Positions 7,248 to 13,577 of a stretch of 17,486 nt of DNA are shown here, piece by piece. Within the stretch, counting starts at the first letter, position 1, and each line of letters begins with the position of its first letter. The translations under genes were made by a program, and so were the position numbers. This DNA is from Bifidobacteriaceae bacterium (GTDB lineage: Bacteria; Actinomycetota; Actinomycetes; Actinomycetales; WQXJ01). Where the stretch lies: NCBI GenBank assembly GCA_031278075.1, contig JAITLE010000095.1, positions 1 to 17,486 of the forward strand, written 5' to 3'. A model generated the notes under the pieces. That model had not been told where the DNA came from and did no database searches. It was given only the letters and a program-made list of their open reading frames with translations.

Positions 7248-8129
7248 TCAAGACCGCTTCGCGGAGTCCTTCTTGCGGGCGCCACCCGAGCGCTCGAGGG
7301 CCGCGGCGACATCGGGCACATAATGGTTTTCCTGGTCGCGCGGCGGGCGGTAGTAGTTCATGCGCGGCGGCCGCTCGGGAATCGCGAGCGGCTCCGGCTC
7401 CAGGTGCTCGTATGGAACCGAGGACAGCAGATGCGCGATCACGTTGATCCGAGACCGCTTCTTGTCCTCCGACTCAACCGTGAACCAAGGTGACGTCACC
7501 GTGTCGGTGGCGAGGAACATGTCGTCCTTGGCTCGCGAGTAGTCCTCCCAGCGGGTGATCGCAGCCATGTCCATCGGGCTCAGCTTCCAGCGGCGCAATG
7601 GGTCGTCAAAGCGGGAGCGGAACCGCTTCTCTTGCTCCACGTCGCTCACCGAGAACCAGTATTTGCGCAGCATGATCCCGTCTTCGATCAACAGGTTCTC
7701 AAAGACCGGGACCTGCCTCAGGAACAGCTTGTATTGCTCCTGGGTGGCGAAGCCCATGACGCGCTCGACGCCCGCGCGGTTGTACCACGAACGGTCGAAG
7801 ATCGTGATCTCGCCCGCGGAAGGCAAGTGCGCGATGTGCCGCTGGAAATACCATTGCCCCTGCTCACGCGGCGTCGGCTTGGGCAGAGCGGCCACTCGGC
7901 AATACCGCGGATTCAAATACTGCGTGATCCGCGCGATCGCGCTTCCCTTCCCGGCGGCGTCCCTCCCCTCGAAGATCACAACGAGCCGTCGGCCCGCGCG
8001 CCTGATCCATTCCTGCATGTTGACCAACTCTGACTGGAGGCGGCGCAGCTCCGCCTCGTAGGCTGCCGTCGACAGCTTCTTCGGAGATTGCGGATGGGGT
8101 TCGTGATTTGGAATCGCCGGTGACGCCAT
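7248..8129 (-). CDS. ppk2: Polyphosphate kinase 2 (PPK2 family)
   Basis: This 293-residue protein belongs to the PPK2 family, P-loop kinases that move phosphate between polyphosphate and nucleoside di- or monophosphates in the cytoplasm. It shows Walker A GRDAAGKG (55-62), a lid-region PTPREQGQWYFQRHI (about 85-99), and the Walker B segment FDRSWYNRAGVE (111-122). The later motifs WYFSV-like (KYWFSVS), RRWKLSPMD and WFTVESEDKKRSR are also present. Length and single-domain layout fit class I PPK2. Class I is often the ADP/GDP-to-triphosphate type, but substrate cannot be fixed by eye. The ATG at 8129 has no properly spaced ribosome binding site and follows a TAGTCT -10 by 6 nt. The gene lies downstream of smpB on the same strand, separated by 87 nt. 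Confidence 0.93.
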   Translation of the reverse strand: MASPAIPNHEPHPQSPKKLSTAAYEAELRRLQSELVNMQEWIRRAGRRLVVIFEGRDAAGKGSAIARITQYLNPRYCRVAALPKPTPREQGQWYFQRHIAHLPSAGEITIFDRSWYNRAGVERVMGFATQEQYKLFLRQVPVFENLLIEDGIMLRKYWFSVSDVEQEKRFRSRFDDPLRRWKLSPMDMAAITRWEDYSRAKDDMFLATDTVTSPWFTVESEDKKRSRINVIAHLLSSVPYEHLEPEPLAIPERPPRMNYYRPPRDQENHYVPDVAAALERSGGARKKDSAKRS

Positions 8130-8135
8130 GCCTCA

Positions 8136-8141
8136 AGACTA
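8136..8141 (-). promoter_or_regulatory. Predicted -10 element of ppk2, possible leaderless start
   Basis: TAGTCT on the minus strand ends 6 nt before the ppk2 ATG, so transcription could begin at the start codon. No recognisable -35 is found 17-19 nt upstream, so this is a weaker call than the promoter at 71-100. Confidence 0.4.
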
Positions 8142-8216
8142 GCCGCGCCCCTCGCGCCACGTGGACCCGTGGACCGCTCCAGGCGCGCGAGAGCACGGCG
8201 CCAAAGGCCAACCGCC

Positions 8217-8687
8217 TCAGCGGTACGTGCGCGAGCGCATAGCCCGGCGCGCATCAAGATTGTCCTGCCGTTCCCTGAGCGCTTGGCGCTTATCCCATTC
8301 ACGTTTGCCGCGGGCCAGCGCAATCTCAACTTTCGCACGCCCGTCGAGGAAGTACAGCTGCAGCGGGACCACCGTCACGCCTGCCTCCGCGGTTTTGGCC
8401 GCCCACTTGCGGATCTCGTCGCGGTGCAACAGCAGCCTACGCTTCCGGCGCGGCGCATGGTTGGTCCAGCTGCCTTGGGCATACTCCGCGATGTGGACGC
8501 CCTCCAGCCACGCCTCCCGGCCGTCGAACGAGACCCAGCCGTCCGCGAGCGAGGCCATCCCCGCGCGCAACGCCTTGACTTCGCTGCCCGTCAACGCGAT
8601 GCCAGCCTCGAGCGTCTGGTCGAGGTGGTATTCGTGGCGCGCCTTGCGGTTGGTCGCCACCACCTGTTTGCCGGTCTGCTTGGCCAT
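8217..8687 (-). CDS. smpB: SsrA-binding protein SmpB
   Basis: This 156-residue protein is a full-length SmpB, the partner of tmRNA in rescuing stalled ribosomes. Recognisable stretches are the N-terminal NRKARHEYHLDQTLEAGIAL, GSEVKALRAG, the HIAEYAQGSWTNHAPRRKRRLLLH segment, and the basic C-terminal tail KREWDKRQALRERQ ending in TYR. That tail enters the mRNA channel of the ribosome. The partner ssrA gene is not visible in this window. The position after ftsE-ftsX-M23 peptidase is common in actinobacteria. It lies 88 nt after the M23 gene and has its own -10-like element, with no clear Shine-Dalgarno. Confidence 0.97.
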   Translation of the reverse strand: MAKQTGKQVVATNRKARHEYHLDQTLEAGIALTGSEVKALRAGMASLADGWVSFDGREAWLEGVHIAEYAQGSWTNHAPRRKRRLLLHRDEIRKWAAKTAEAGVTVVPLQLYFLDGRAKVEIALARGKREWDKRQALRERQDNLDARRAMRSRTYR

Positions 8688-8696
8688 AAGCCCAAG

Positions 8697-8702
8697 AGTC
8701 TA
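8697..8702 (-). promoter_or_regulatory. Predicted -10 element of smpB, short leader or leaderless
   Basis: TAGACT on the minus strand lies 9 nt before the smpB ATG, leaving room for at most a few leader bases. No good -35 is visible at 17-18 nt. smpB may also be read through from the ftsEX operon. Confidence 0.4.
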
Positions 8703-8775
8703 CTTCCCGCCGCCCGATGCCGTCCGGTCACCTCTCAAACACGCGGCCGGGCCGAATCGGGCCACGCATGTCCGC

Positions 8776-10122
8776 TCAGCTGATGTAGTTCATCGGGTCG
8801 ACCACGCCGCTGGCGGAGCCGATGCCCACCTCGAAGTGGAGATGGCAGCCGGTCGAGGCGCCCGTGGTGCCGACGTTGGCGATCTGCTCGCCCCGCTCGA
8901 CGCTTTGGCCGGTCGAGACCCAGATCTCCCCGTTCCAGATGTGGTTGTAGGTCGTGAACATCAACTGACCGTCGACGTTCCCATGGCTGATGACCACCCG
9001 GTTGCCGTAACCACCCGCCCAGCCGGTGAAGACCACCTTGCCGGGCGCCGATGCGTAGATCGGCGTGTGGCAGCTCGCCGACAGGTCGACTCCGTCGTGG
9101 TGACGCCAGCTGCCGTAGATCGGGTGGACCCGCCACCCGAACGGCGACCCGACCCGGAGCGCGGAGAGCGGGCGCCCGAAGAAGCCGGTCGCCGCAGGCG
9201 GGCCAGCACCCCCAGAGCCGCCGTTCGCCTGTTGGGCCGCCTTCCGGGCCGCCTCCTCCTCGGCGGCCTTGCGGCGCTCCTCCTCCAGGATCTTGTCCAG
9301 ATCCTTCTTGATCTGCTCGTTCTCAGCCTCATATTCGGCCTGTCGCGCCTCGTCGGCCGCCTTCTTGGCTTCGAGGTCCGCCGCGAGCCGCTCCAGCGAC
9401 GCCTGGAGTTCGTCAAGTTCCCGTTTGGCTTGTTCGGCGGCCGCTTGGGCGGCATCGGCCCGCGCCAACGCCTCCTCCGCCTTGACCTTCAGGTCCGCGA
9501 TCTCAAGCGTCACCGCCTCGAGCCTGGCTTGCCGGTTCTTGTTGGCGCCCGCCGACTCCTGCGCTTGGACGATGACGGACTGCTGGGTCCGCGAAGCGGC
9601 CTCGACAGCCATCAGATCCCGCGCGGCCTCGTCGATGGAGCTGGAGCCCAACAACACAAGGAGTTCCGAATCGCCGGCGGCGCGGCCCATCATCGCGTCG
9701 CGGGCCAGCGCTCCGAGCGAGAGGCGCGCGTCGCGGGCCAGTTCCACATCCTTGGCCAGCTGCTCCGCCACGTCGTCGCGTTGCGCCTCAGCCTGTTTGA
9801 GCGCCTCGGTGATCTCGCCCAGCTCTTTTTGCGCGCTCGCGAACTCAGCCTGGGCGCCGGCCAGCACGGCTTCAGCGATGGGGAGCTCGAGGTTGGCTTG
9901 CTCAAGGTCGAGGTACGTCCGCTGAAGCTCGACGTCCGTCCCTTCGAGCGCCATCTCGAGTTGCTCGATGGCCGCCTCGTTCGCAGCCCGCTGCCGCTCC
10001 AGATCGTCCTTGTCTGGCGCGGCCTCGGTCGGCGCCGCGGCGCCCGCGAACGCCACAGCGGCCGCCGCCAGCACCGCCACCGCCGCCGCAAGCGGCCGCC
10101 GCCACCCTGAGGTCTTGCTCAC
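8776..10122 (-). CDS. Secreted M23 (LytM) peptidase with EnvC-like coiled coil
   Basis: A signal peptide (about residues 8-35, Ala-rich, ending near TEAAP) is followed by a long coiled coil (about 38-295), an AQQANGGSGGAG linker and a C-terminal M23 domain. The LytM residues are all present: H342 and D346 in HHDGVD, H394 in TYNH, and H427 and H429 in CHLHFEV. It should therefore be an active zinc endopeptidase cleaving peptidoglycan cross-links, unlike catalytically dead EnvC. The gene follows ftsX by a few bases, so its product is probably the extracellular partner of FtsEX, with the coiled coil binding FtsX. I place the start at the GTG at 10122 because AGGTGG lies 5 nt upstream. In-frame GTGs at 10131 and 10128 are possible and add three or two residues. 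Confidence 0.9.
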   Translation of the reverse strand: MSKTSGWRRPLAAAVAVLAAAAVAFAGAAAPTEAAPDKDDLERQRAANEAAIEQLEMALEGTDVELQRTYLDLEQANLELPIAEAVLAGAQAEFASAQKELGEITEALKQAEAQRDDVAEQLAKDVELARDARLSLGALARDAMMGRAAGDSELLVLLGSSSIDEAARDLMAVEAASRTQQSVIVQAQESAGANKNRQARLEAVTLEIADLKVKAEEALARADAAQAAAEQAKRELDELQASLERLAADLEAKKAADEARQAEYEAENEQIKKDLDKILEEERRKAAEEEAARKAAQQANGGSGGAGPPAATGFFGRPLSALRVGSPFGWRVHPIYGSWRHHDGVDLSASCHTPIYASAPGKVVFTGWAGGYGNRVVISHGNVDGQLMFTTYNHIWNGEIWVSTGQSVERGEQIANVGTTGASTGCHLHFEVGIGSASGVVDPMNYIS

Positions 10123-10135
10123 GTCCACCACCTAG

Positions 10136-11056
10136 TCACACCTTGGTGAAGCGCCGCAGCGTCAAAACCGAGCTGAGCCCCGCCAGCACCACGGCGCCGC
10201 CGATCAGCCATGGGGCCACGGCGATCGCGTCCCACGGGTTGACGGCGCCCATCACCAACCCGAAGTTCTCCAGCACCCAATCATCCAACCAGAACTGGCT
10301 GATGCCCCACAGCGCCCCGACCGCGAGCACCGATCCCAGCAACGCCGCGACCGCGCCCTCAAGCATGAACGGCAACTGGATGAACAGGTTGGAGGCGCCC
10401 ACCAGGCGCATGATCCCAGTCTCGCGCTGCCGCGACAGCGCGGACAACCGGATCGTAGTCGTGATCAGCAGCACGGCCGCCAAGGCCAACACCGCCGCGA
10501 CACCCAACGCCGCCAACCGGACCTTCGCCACCAGGTCGAACAGTTTCACGAACAGCTCCGACTGGTCTTGCGCGTGGAGCACCCCCGGCATGGTCCCGAC
10601 CGCGTCGGTCACAACCTGGAACTTGTCCGGATCGGTCAGCTTGACATGGACCACCGGGCCGAAGGTGTCGACGCTGATCTGCTCCGCCATGAAGGTGCCG
10701 CCGTAACGCTCCTGGAAATCGTCGAACAGCTCCTGCGCGCTTTGGATCTCGGTCCAGTCGACGTATTGCGCCAGTTCACCCGATTGGAGCCGGTCGAGCA
10801 GCGCCTGGCGCTGATCATCCGTCACCGCGCCGCCCGCGCAGTTGCCCTCGTCCACCGGGTCCACGGGACAAAGGAAGATCGACACCTCCACCTTGTCGTA
10901 CCACTCGCCCTTGACCCGGTCGACTTGCATCTGCAACAGGAGCGCGGCGCCCACGGCGCCCAGCGACACGAAGGTCACCAGGATCACGGCCCCGATCATC
11001 GAGGCGTTGCGCCTGAAGCCGCTGAGGATCTCCGTCAGCACGAACCTGAAGCGCAT
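10136..11056 (-). CDS. ftsX: Cell division ABC-type protein FtsX
   Basis: This 306-residue membrane protein has the FtsX layout. A short cytoplasmic N-terminus (MRFRFVLTEILSGFRRN) leads to membrane segment 1 (about 20-42). A large extracellular domain (about 43-178) follows, and then three membrane segments (about 179-201, 228-252 and 280-300). The cytoplasmic motif SRQRETGIMRLVGAS, before the third segment, is the FtsX signature. The extracellular domain carries two cysteines (63 and 73) that could form a disulfide. With FtsE it transmits ATPase-driven changes across the membrane to cell-wall hydrolases at the division site. The ATG overlaps the FtsE stop by one base (TGATG), indicating translational coupling and balanced synthesis. 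Confidence 0.97.
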   Translation of the reverse strand: MRFRFVLTEILSGFRRNASMIGAVILVTFVSLGAVGAALLLQMQVDRVKGEWYDKVEVSIFLCPVDPVDEGNCAGGAVTDDQRQALLDRLQSGELAQYVDWTEIQSAQELFDDFQERYGGTFMAEQISVDTFGPVVHVKLTDPDKFQVVTDAVGTMPGVLHAQDQSELFVKLFDLVAKVRLAALGVAAVLALAAVLLITTTIRLSALSRQRETGIMRLVGASNLFIQLPFMLEGAVAALLGSVLAVGALWGISQFWLDDWVLENFGLVMGAVNPWDAIAVAPWLIGGAVVLAGLSSVLTLRRFTKV

Positions 11057-11745
11057 CAGGCCTCCCCTCCGTAATAGCCGGAGGCCTCGTCGCGCACCAC
11101 CCGACCCTCGACCAGTTCCACCACACGGTTTTGCGCCTGGTCCACCAGTCCCACGTCGTGCGTCGCCATCACCACTGTGGCGCCGGTCTGGTTGACACGT
11201 TCGAGCACCGCCATGATCCCTTCGGAGGTGCGGGGATCCAGGTTCCCGGTGGGCTCGTCCGCCAACAGGATCTGAGGCCGGTTGACCACGGCCCGGGCGA
11301 TCGCCACCCGCTGCTGCTCGCCGCCGGACAGCTCATGCGGCGTCCGCTTCTCTTTCCCGGCCAAACCGACCAGGTCGAGCACGTCCGGCACCGTGCGCAG
11401 GATGGCGTGCCGAGGACGGCCGATCACCTGCATCGCGAAGGCCACGTTCTCGAACACCGTCTTGCGCTCCAGCAGCCTGAAATCCTGGAAGATCGACCCG
11501 ATGTTGCGCCTGAAGCGCGGGATCCGCCGCGCGGGCATCTGGGACAAGTCCTCGCCAAGCACAAAGACCCGCCCGGCTGTCGCGTGCTCTTCGCGCAACA
11601 CAATTGACAGCATGGTGGACTTCCCGCTGCCTGACGCCCCCACCAGGAAGCAGAACTGCCCCCGCGGGATCTCCAGGCTGACGGAGTCCAGCGCGGGCCG
11701 CGCGCCGCGCGCGTAAATCTTGGTCGTGTTCTCGAATCTGATCAC
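11056..11745 (-). CDS. ftsE: Cell division ATP-binding protein FtsE
   Basis: This 229-residue ABC ATPase begins MIRFENTTKIYARGARPALD, typical of FtsE. It shows Walker A GASGSGKS (36-43), the Q-loop in IFQDFRLL (85-92), LSGGEQQR (139-146), Walker B ILLADEP (159-165), TGNLDP and the H-loop in ATHD (H196). The neighbouring ftsX and M23 gene fix the identity. It starts with GTG at 11745. The only purine-rich stretch, GAGG, lies about 13 nt upstream, so initiation may be weak. In many actinobacteria prfB precedes ftsE; here the upstream neighbour is instead a divergent small ribosomal protein gene. Confidence 0.97.
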   Translation of the reverse strand: MIRFENTTKIYARGARPALDSVSLEIPRGQFCFLVGASGSGKSTMLSIVLREEHATAGRVFVLGEDLSQMPARRIPRFRRNIGSIFQDFRLLERKTVFENVAFAMQVIGRPRHAILRTVPDVLDLVGLAGKEKRTPHELSGGEQQRVAIARAVVNRPQILLADEPTGNLDPRTSEGIMAVLERVNQTGATVVMATHDVGLVDQAQNRVVELVEGRVVRDEASGYYGGEA

Positions 11746-11788
11746 AGTGAGCCGTTTGCCTCAGTCTTTCCGTTCCGCTTGTCGTTCC

Positions 11789-11794
11789 AGCCTA
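11789..11794 (-). promoter_or_regulatory. Predicted -10 element of the ftsEX operon
   Basis: TAGGCT on the minus strand lies 43 nt before the ftsE start. It is the -10 form seen at several other places in this window. No clear -35 is found at 17-18 nt, so this rests on the -10 and its position. Confidence 0.4.
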
Positions 11795-11879
11795 GGCGCC
11801 ACCGCGCGGGCCTGGCCGCCCGACACGCCGAGCGTACGCCACAGCGCCGGGCGACGGCTCGTGGGCGCGTCAGCGGGTT

Positions 11880-11909
11880 TTCGCCGAGAAGCCGACCAAC
11901 CGTTACACT
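11880..11909 (+). promoter_or_regulatory. Predicted promoter of the bL37-like gene
   Basis: TACACT (11904-11909) is a good -10, with a weak TTCGCC -35 (11880-11885) at 18 nt. The leader would be about 33 nt and includes GAGGAG 6 nt before the ATG. A consensus-like TTGACA at 11924 has no -10 at the right distance and is ignored. Confidence 0.5.
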
Positions 11910-11948
11910 GGCCCGCAGTCCACTTGACACCCGATTGAGGAGCATCCC

Positions 11949-12023
11949 ATGTCGAAGCGCGCCCGCAAACGCCGCACCCGCAAGACATCCACCGCCAACC
12001 ACGGTAGGCGGCCGAACGCCTGA
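11949..12023 (+). CDS. Very short basic ribosomal protein, bL37-like (24 aa)
   Basis: The 24-codon frame begins ATG TCG AAG and encodes MSKRARKRRTRKT followed by a STANHGRRPNA tail and TGA. The Arg/Lys-rich first half and the ANHG-R-PN ending match what I recall of the actinobacterial 50S protein bL37, found in mycobacterial ribosome structures. GAGGAG lies 6 nt before the ATG and a -10-like element lies about 40 nt upstream, so expression is well supported despite the size. It stands alone, convergent with rsrA (28 nt between stops) and divergent from ftsE. The other tiny actinobacterial ribosomal protein, bS22, is longer and has a different sequence, so it is less likely. Confidence 0.82.
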   Translation: MSKRARKRRTRKTSTANHGRRPNA

Positions 12024-12051
12024 ACGGCGAATCCGCTACACGCGAAATCCC

Positions 12052-12315
12052 TTACGCGAAGTCCCCAGCGACTCCGAAGTCCGCTATCCGCGCGGCGATC
12101 CGCTCCCGCAGGTGATCCGGCGCCACCTCGGCGCACGCGATCTTGACCATGCTCTTGAGCCGCAAGTGGACATCGGCCTCATGCGCGCACGAGTCGCAAC
12201 CTTCGAGGTGCAGCAGCACCGCCGTCAACTCTCCCGCGTGCAGCTCGTCGTCGATGAACCGATGCAGCTTGGAGAGGAAGTCGTCGCAGTGGAAAATCCC
12301 GAAGCCGTGTTTCAT
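12052..12315 (-). CDS. rsrA: Zinc-binding redox-sensitive anti-sigma factor RsrA
   Basis: This 87-residue ZAS-family anti-sigma factor contains H36-x3-C40-x2-C43 (HLEGCDSC) plus an N-terminal C10. These correspond to the zinc ligands and redox cysteines of Streptomyces RsrA (C11, H37, C41, C44). In the known system the reduced zinc form binds and silences SigR, and oxidation forms a disulfide that releases it. The ATG at 12315 overlaps the sigR stop (ATGA), which couples synthesis of the inhibitor to that of its target. No membrane segment is seen, so the protein is cytoplasmic. Confidence 0.93.
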   Translation of the reverse strand: MKHGFGIFHCDDFLSKLHRFIDDELHAGELTAVLLHLEGCDSCAHEADVHLRLKSMVKIACAEVAPDHLRERIAARIADFGVAGDFA

Positions 12316-13055
12316 GTCGTGGCCCCCGATCCTCCGTCAGAATCGACGTCAGGGCCGATGCCTTGGCCGGTGAGAAGCTTGCGCAACTGCGCCCGCGCCC
12401 TGTGGAGGCGCGACATCACAGTGCCGATCGGCGTGTCCATAATCGCCGCGATCTCCTTATATGAGTAACCTTCCACGTCAGCGTAGTACAAGACCAGCTG
12501 GAATTCGTCCGGCAGAGCGCCCAGAGCGTTTTTCACCCGGTCGTCGGTGATGCGGTCCAGCACCTCCAGCTCAGCTGAGCGCAAGCCCGACGAGTCGTGC
12601 GAGGCGGCCCGCATGATCTGCCAGTCTTCGACTTCGTCGGTGTCGGCCTGCTGCGGCCCACGCTGCCGCTTGCGGTAGTCGTTGATGTACGTGTTGGTCA
12701 GGATGCGATGCATCCAAGCCTTGAGGTTGGTGCCCGGTTGATACTGGTGGAAGTTCGCGAAGGCCTTGGTGTAGGTCTCCTGAACCAGATCCTCGGCGTC
12801 CGCCGGGTTGCGCGTGATGCGCATGGCCGCGGCATAGAGCTGGTCGAGGTATTGCATCGCCTCACGCTCGAAAGTCGCCGCCTTGTCGGACCTGCCGTTG
12901 TCCGGGGCGGCCTTGCCGGCCGGGACGGCAGCGCCAGTGGGGTTCTCTCCGCGTCCCACGCGGGCCCGGTCGCTCGCCACGACAACCGAGCCTAGGCCAT
13001 TCGAGCCCCCCGTGGGGCGCTCGACCGCGAATTGGGCGCTACTGAGGGAAACCAT
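12312..13055 (-). CDS. sigR: ECF sigma factor SigR (SigH family), thiol-oxidative stress
   Basis: Starting at the ATG at 13055 the protein has 247 residues. A disordered, Gly/Ala-rich N-terminus of about 58 residues is followed by sigma-2 (about 62-132, with RNPADAEDLVQETYTKAF and RILTNTYINDYRK) and sigma-4 (about 172-228, LPDEFQLVLYYADVEGYSYKEIA then GTVMSRLHRAR). The RsrA partner overlaps downstream. The long open frame continues upstream, but the SigR-type promoter at 13072-13098 sets a limit for the long form. A second start is plausible: GTG at 12980 (codon 26) lies 8 nt after a TAGGCT -10 and would give a 222-residue protein, close to Streptomyces SigR. SigR controls thioredoxin, mycothiol and protein-quality genes in known actinobacteria. 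Confidence 0.94.
   Translation of the reverse strand: MVSLSSAQFAVERPTGGSNGLGSVVVASDRARVGRGENPTGAAVPAGKAAPDNGRSDKAATFEREAMQYLDQLYAAAMRITRNPADAEDLVQETYTKAFANFHQYQPGTNLKAWMHRILTNTYINDYRKRQRGPQQADTDEVEDWQIMRAASHDSSGLRSAELEVLDRITDDRVKNALGALPDEFQLVLYYADVEGYSYKEIAAIMDTPIGTVMSRLHRARAQLRKLLTGQGIGPDVDSDGGSGATT
12989..12994 (-). promoter_or_regulatory. Candidate internal sigR promoter (p1), leaderless GTG start
   Basis: TAGGCT on the minus strand lies inside the predicted long sigR frame, 8 nt before an in-frame GTG at 12980. The -35 region is poor. The arrangement parallels the two-promoter design of Streptomyces sigR, in which a housekeeping promoter drives the short stable form. Confidence 0.4.
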
Positions 13056-13071
13056 GTTCACGTCTAGGTCT

Positions 13072-13098
13072 AACAACGCGTCGCGTTGGATTATTCCC
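13072..13098 (-). promoter_or_regulatory. SigR-type autoregulatory promoter of sigR (p2)
   Basis: On the minus strand GGGAAT (13098-13093) is followed by 18 nt and GTT (13074-13072), matching the SigR consensus GGAAT-N18-GTT. The -10 lies 16 nt before the ATG at 13055, so the leader is only about 8-10 nt. Positive autoregulation of sigR is established for Streptomyces; here it is inferred from the match. Confidence 0.75.
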
Positions 13099-13121
13099 GG
13101 CAACTGGGAAACACTTGGTCC

Positions 13122-13577
13122 ATGAGCATGATCCGCGTGACAGCCCGGGCCCTCGTCGGGGCCGCAGCCATAGTCGATGGCGTCGACGCCTTGCGCCATC
13201 CCGTCCCATGGGAGGCGGCCGCGCAGCCGCTGGCGGCCAAGTTCTCAAAGGCCACAGGCCGGCCAGCCGACGCCAGCCGTTGGGCCCGCGGCGCCGCGGT
13301 CGCCTTGAGCGCCGGCGGCGGTTTGATCGCCAGCTCGGTCGCGCCGCGCCTGGGCGCCCTCGCCTGCGTCGCGGCGAGCCTTACCCGCACAGTGAGCGGG
13401 AACCACTTTTGGCAGGTGAAGGACGATGCCGACCAGCGGGACGCCGAACGCGCCGCCTTTTTCGCCCGCCTCGCCGTGTTGGGCGCGTATCTGCTGATCC
13501 TGGCCGGGCCAGCCCGGCGGTCGGGCGCCCGGACGGGGCGGCGCAAGGTGGCGCGGCGGCGCGGCGACGCCGAGTGA
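13122..13577 (+). CDS. DoxX-family membrane protein
   Basis: This 151-residue protein resembles the small DoxX family. It starts with IRVTARALVGAAAIVDGVDALRHP, the usual first helix and 'D-A-L-(R)-P' turn. Further hydrophobic stretches lie at about residues 55-75, 78-95 and 115-132, and the C-terminus is basic. DoxX proteins are inner-membrane proteins; some work with thiol-redox partners, but most have no assigned function. The ATG at 13122 (another at 13128) is preceded only by a weak GGGA 10-12 nt upstream. It is divergent from sigR across 66 bp, and its TGA overlaps the aroA GTG. A redox link to sigR is an attractive guess, not shown by the sequence. Confidence 0.72.
   Translation: MSMIRVTARALVGAAAIVDGVDALRHPVPWEAAAQPLAAKFSKATGRPADASRWARGAAVALSAGGGLIASSVAPRLGALACVAASLTRTVSGNHFWQVKDDADQRDAERAAFFARLAVLGAYLLILAGPARRSGARTGRRKVARRRGDAE

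Noticed and set aside
8130..8216. tmRNA gene (ssrA) next to smpB
   Set aside because: The gap is only 87 nt, too short for tmRNA, and no tRNA-like end is seen.
8161..10110. A 649-codon plus-strand open frame across smpB and the M23 gene
   Set aside because: The opposite strand encodes SmpB and an intact M23 peptidase; the antisense frame is low-complexity Arg/Leu-rich and lacks a ribosome binding site.
11924..11929. TTGACA, a perfect -35 hexamer before the bL37-like gene
   Set aside because: The expected -10 position falls on the start codon region and has no TAnnnT match; the TACACT further upstream fits better.
13056..13199. Further 48-codon upstream extension of sigR
   Set aside because: It lies upstream of the SigR-type promoter and overlaps the divergent doxX start; the sequence resembles no sigma factor region.
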